From the NCBI GenBank assembly GCA_947498985.1, contig CANMMF010000003.1, forward strand, positions 496,001 to 560,000: 64,000 nt of DNA. The letters run 5' to 3'. Under the pieces are notes generated by a model. That model saw only the letters and a list, made by a program, of their open reading frames with translations. It searched no databases and had not been told where the DNA came from. The DNA is from an uncultured Paracoccaceae bacterium. Lineage in GTDB: Bacteria; Pseudomonadota; Alphaproteobacteria; Rhodobacterales; Rhodobacteraceae. Below are positions 61,269 to 64,000 of this stretch, piece after piece (position 1 is the first letter of the stretch; every line of letters starts with the position of its first letter). The position numbers and the translations under genes were made by a program.

Positions 61269-62516
61269 ATGGCTAACGATCTGTTCAATTCCTTCATGAA
61301 AGGCCCTGACGAAAAGGGCCGGTTCGGCATTTTCGGGGGGCGTTTCGTCTCCGAAACCCTGATGCCGCTGATCCTGGAGCTCGAGGACCAATACGAGCGC
61401 GCCAAGACCGACCAGAGCTTCTGGGACGAGATGGATTTTCTCTGGAAGCATTATGTCGGCCGCCCCAGCCCGCTTTATCACGCCGAAAGGCTGAGCGCCC
61501 GACTGGGCGGCGCAAAGGTCTACATGAAGCGCGACGAGCTCAACCACACCGGCGCCCACAAGATCAACAACGTTCTGGGCCAGATCATTCTCGCCCGTCG
61601 CATGGGCAAGACCCGCATCATCGCCGAGACCGGTGCGGGCCAGCACGGCGTTGCCACCGCCACGGTCTGCGCCAAGTTCGGGCTGAAATGCGTGGTCTAC
61701 ATGGGCGCGCATGACGTCGAGCGGCAGGCCCCCAATGTGTTCCGCATGAAGCTTCTGGGCGCAGAGGTGGTGCCGGTAACTTCCGGGCGCGGCACGCTCA
61801 AGGACGCGATGAACGACGCGCTGCGCGACTGGGTCACCAATGTGCGCGACACGTTCTACTGCATCGGCACGGTGGCGGGTCCGCACCCGTACCCCGCGAT
61901 GGTGCGCGATTTTCAGGCGATCATCGGCAAGGAAGCGCGCGCGCAGATGATGGAGGCCGAAGGCCGTCTGCCCGACACGCTTGTCGCGGCCATCGGCGGC
62001 GGATCGAACGCGATGGGGCTGTTTTACCCGTTTCTCGACGACAAGGATGTCGAGATCATCGGCGTCGAGGCGGGCGGCAAGGGGGTCAACGCCAAGATGG
62101 AGCATTGCGCCTCGTTGACCGGCGGACGGCCCGGCGTGCTGCATGGCAACCGGACTTATCTCTTGCAGGACGATGACGGGCAGATCCTCGAGGGTTTCTC
62201 GATCTCCGCCGGGCTCGACTATCCCGGCATCGGCCCCGAGCACGCCTGGTTGCATGAGATCGGGCGCGCGCAGTATGTGGCAATCACCGATGCGGAGGCG
62301 CTGGAGGCGTTTCAGCTCTGCTGCGAAACCGAAGGGATCATTCCCGCGCTGGAGCCGAGCCACGCACTGGCGCATGTGATGAAGATCGCGCCAGACCTGC
62401 CCGCCGATCACATCATCTGCATGAACATGTGCGGGCGCGGCGACAAGGACATCTTTACCGTCGCGCGGCATCTGGGCGTCAACATGGATGGCGACGAGGG
62501 GCGCAGCACCGGCTGA
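61269..62516 (+). CDS. trpB: Tryptophan synthase beta chain
   Basis: A 415-residue PLP enzyme condensing indole with serine. Landmarks: [17 protein letters not shown] at the start, [15 protein letters not shown] lysine K98 ([14 protein letters not shown]), [17 protein letters not shown], the phosphate loop GGGSNAMG, and a C-terminal [11 protein letters not shown]. Length and N-terminus favour TrpB1. The start is ATG 61269 with AAAGAGG upstream. trpF, trpA and other trp genes are not in the window. Confidence 0.97.
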   Translation: MANDLFNSFMKGPDEKGRFGIFGGRFVSETLMPLILELEDQYERAKTDQSFWDEMDFLWKHYVGRPSPLYHAERLSARLGGAKVYMKRDELNHTGAHKINNVLGQIILARRMGKTRIIAETGAGQHGVATATVCAKFGLKCVVYMGAHDVERQAPNVFRMKLLGAEVVPVTSGRGTLKDAMNDALRDWVTNVRDTFYCIGTVAGPHPYPAMVRDFQAIIGKEARAQMMEAEGRLPDTLVAAIGGGSNAMGLFYPFLDDKDVEIIGVEAGGKGVNAKMEHCASLTGGRPGVLHGNRTYLLQDDDGQILEGFSISAGLDYPGIGPEHAWLHEIGRAQYVAITDAEALEAFQLCCETEGIIPALEPSHALAHVMKIAPDLPADHIICMNMCGRGDKDIFTVARHLGVNMDGDEGRSTG

Positions 62517-62722
62517 GCCGGTTTTTCGTCCTGATCGGGATGTTCCGGTTCCGCCTGTGCGGGTTGACGCGTATGTGTCTGAGCTTGGTCTCGGGGAGCG
62601 GTTAGTCTGTGGATAAAGATCGGGACATGCTGGGTTCGTGCAAGCAATTCGTGCTACAAGGTCACTTTCAGTACCAACTTGTCGCGAAATGACGTCCCGT
62701 GCGCAGGTGCATTCCCGTTGGA

Positions 62723-63598
62723 TCAGGCCTCACCACCCTCCCGAACAAGCGGTAAAGGCTCCTTGAAGGTCAGGGTGCGATAGGGGAACGGGATCTCGAT
62801 GCCGGCATCGTCCAATGCGCGTTTGATCGCGGCCACGGCCTCGTCGCGGGACCGGTGCTCGCCGATGGGCGTGCTTTCGGTCCACCAGCGCACGACAAAA
62901 TCCACCGATGAGGCGTTGAACTCGCGCGCGAAGACCTGCGGGTCCTGCGACGTATCGCGGCTGGGGATCGCGTCGATGGCGCCCCGGATCACGTCCCGCG
63001 CGGCATCGACGTCTTCGCCGTAAGCCACCCCGACAACCAGGCCGATCCGTCGATTGTCCTTGTCTGTCAGGACCTTGACGGGGTTCTTGTAGATGTAGGA
63101 ATTGGGCACGAGCAACAACTCCCCGGATCTCTGGCGCAGGAACGTGTCGCGGATCGAGATATTCTCGACGCGCCCGGCCAGATCCTCGCACTCGATGTCA
63201 TCGCCGATGCGCATCGGCTTGCGCATGAGGATGAGGAATCCGGCGAGGAAGTTCTCGAAGAGATCCTTGAACGCAAGCCCGACCGCAATCGAGCCGATGC
63301 CGAGCCCGGCCAGAAGCTTGGTGGGGGTGAGGTTGGGAAAGAGAACGGTCATCGCAACCAGGAGCCCGAAAACCCAGACGATGATCCTGGCCAGCTTGTC
63401 GACCGCCTGCACCAGCGAGGGGCGCGAGCGCGACCGGCGCATGACCGAACTGACCAGACGCCCGATGCCGTAGGCGACAAGGCCGGTGATAACGAGGATA
63501 CCGAGAGCGGCGACAAGATTGGGGACGAGCGCAATCGCATCCCGCACAAGTGCTTCGATTTGCTCCAGAATTACCGGAACGGGGTTGATCTCGTCCAT
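62723..63598 (-). CDS. MscS-family mechanosensitive channel
   Basis: 291 residues with three membrane helices (VPNLVAALGILVITGLVAYGI near 24-44, ARIIVWVFGLLVAMTVLF, and the pore-lining helix LLAGLGIGSIAVGLAFKDLFENFLAGFLIL near 95-124, rich in Gly/Ala as in MscS TM3). The beta domain follows (PMRIGDDIECEDLAGRVENISIRDTFLR, LLLVPNSYIYKNPVKVLT), then an alpha/beta end. It releases solutes on osmotic downshift. ATG 63598 has AAGGAG eight bases upstream, and CCTTGC/GCAAGG can fold over this site. Confidence 0.92.
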   Translation of the reverse strand: MDEINPVPVILEQIEALVRDAIALVPNLVAALGILVITGLVAYGIGRLVSSVMRRSRSRPSLVQAVDKLARIIVWVFGLLVAMTVLFPNLTPTKLLAGLGIGSIAVGLAFKDLFENFLAGFLILMRKPMRIGDDIECEDLAGRVENISIRDTFLRQRSGELLLVPNSYIYKNPVKVLTDKDNRRIGLVVGVAYGEDVDAARDVIRGAIDAIPSRDTSQDPQVFAREFNASSVDFVVRWWTESTPIGEHRSRDEAVAAIKRALDDAGIEIPFPYRTLTFKEPLPLVREGGEA

Positions 63599-63658
63599 CT
63601 TTGCGCTCCTTGCCTGCGCAAGGGGAACGCGTTTGGCGCGGCTTCGTTCCGACGCCTG

Positions 63659-64000
63659 TCAGACGGCGTTGTCCTGCAGGATCTTGAGCGGGACAATCTC
63701 GAGCGCGCGCTTATGCGTCGCGGCAAGGTTGACCTGCGGCGCGCAGCCTTCCTCATGCGCCTGCAGGAAGCGCGAGGCACACAAGCACCACTGATCCCCG
63801 GGCTTGAGGCCGGGAAACCGGAACTCCGGACGCGGGGTGGAGAGATCGTTGCCGACATATTTCGAATAGGCGAGAAATTCAGCCGTCAACACGGCGCAGA
63901 CCGTGTGACTGCCCTGATCCTCGTCGCAGGTGTTGCAATGCCCATCGCGGAAAAACCCGGTGAGCGGATCCTGAGAGCACATCTCAAGATCGCCTCCCAA
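63659..64000 (-). CDS. DUF2237 family protein, 5' end beyond window
   Basis: About 113 residues visible from LGGDLEMCSQDPLTGFFRDGHC to NAV. It has the family landmarks QDPLTGFFRDGHC, DEDQGSHTVCAVLTAEFL, GNDLSTPRPEFRFPGLKPGDQWCLCASRF and NLAATHKRALEIV. The first codons at the window edge (TTG GGA GGC) match the conserved LGG near the usual start, so the gene continues past 64000 and lacks only a few residues here. Four Cys in CSQDP, GHCNTC and CLC suggest metal binding. Function unknown. Confidence 0.88.
   Translation of the reverse strand: MGGDLEMCSQDPLTGFFRDGHCNTCDEDQGSHTVCAVLTAEFLAYSKYVGNDLSTPRPEFRFPGLKPGDQWCLCASRFLQAHEEGCAPQVNLAATHKRALEIVPLKILQDNAV

Overview
The window is chromosomal DNA of high G+C content from an alphaproteobacterium of the Rhodobacterales (Roseobacter/Rhodobacter group). 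Supporting evidence: a petP-petR-like MarR/OmpR pair, Roseobacter-style beta-oxidation operons each preceded by ACGTAA motifs, an Lrp regulator divergent from hpd, a DoeA-type ectoine hydrolase, and short intergenic palindromic repeats. I see no phage, transposase, integrase, CRISPR array or toxin-antitoxin module. This is mostly core and metabolic sequence with a few accessory genes.

Layout. 1-166: two identical tRNA-Gly(GCC) genes. 266-11853: a metallophosphoesterase, a VOC protein, an MFS transporter of different base composition, pyruvate carboxylase, a BLUF photoreceptor, an FMN-dependent hydroxy-acid dehydrogenase, a UvrD-type helicase and a small secreted protein. 11955-13647: an Lrp regulator divergent from hpd (tyrosine catabolism) with a 14-bp palindrome between them. 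13927-22950: a large membrane protein whose ends resemble PilM/GspL and PilP/GspC, a SIMPL-domain protein, metY, two poorly known proteins, a BNR-repeat protein and an IMPACT-type protein. 23109-29323: an OmpR-type regulator, ribA with a degenerate RibB-like N-terminus, an L,D-transpeptidase, argE, a doeA-like hydrolase and a sulfotransferase. 29584-35528: a polyamine-type ABC importer operon with a tandem DUF1330 gene inside it and two permeases carrying extra domains. 35653-45036: a PAS/degenerate-MCP protein, ilvE divergent from petP-petR, then a histone-deacetylase-like gene followed by xseB-ispA-dxs, and an amidinotransferase. 45505-47758: rplS-rpmE, an SDR protein and a lytic transglycosylase.

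47900-58116 is a fatty-acid beta-oxidation region, all on the minus strand. One operon runs thiolase, an NTF2-like tandem protein, a cupin, then FadB/FadJ. A GST gene stands alone. A second operon runs MerR, a large acyl-CoA dehydrogenase of FadE/DmdC type, a 70-residue protein, then an LCAD-type acyl-CoA dehydrogenase. A second MerR paralog lies upstream. The two operons share two sequence elements in their promoter regions, which suggests one regulon. 58251-64000 holds two hotdog thioesterases and a MATE exporter, a small unknown protein, trpB, an MscS channel and a DUF2237 gene cut by the window edge.

The most interesting items are the shared operator of the two beta-oxidation operons with paired MerR paralogs, the unusual ABC importer operon, the PilM-to-PilP-like fusion protein, and a roughly 155-bp imperfect inverted repeat upstream of the L,D-transpeptidase gene. 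All functions are inferred from reading sequence; no database search was run.
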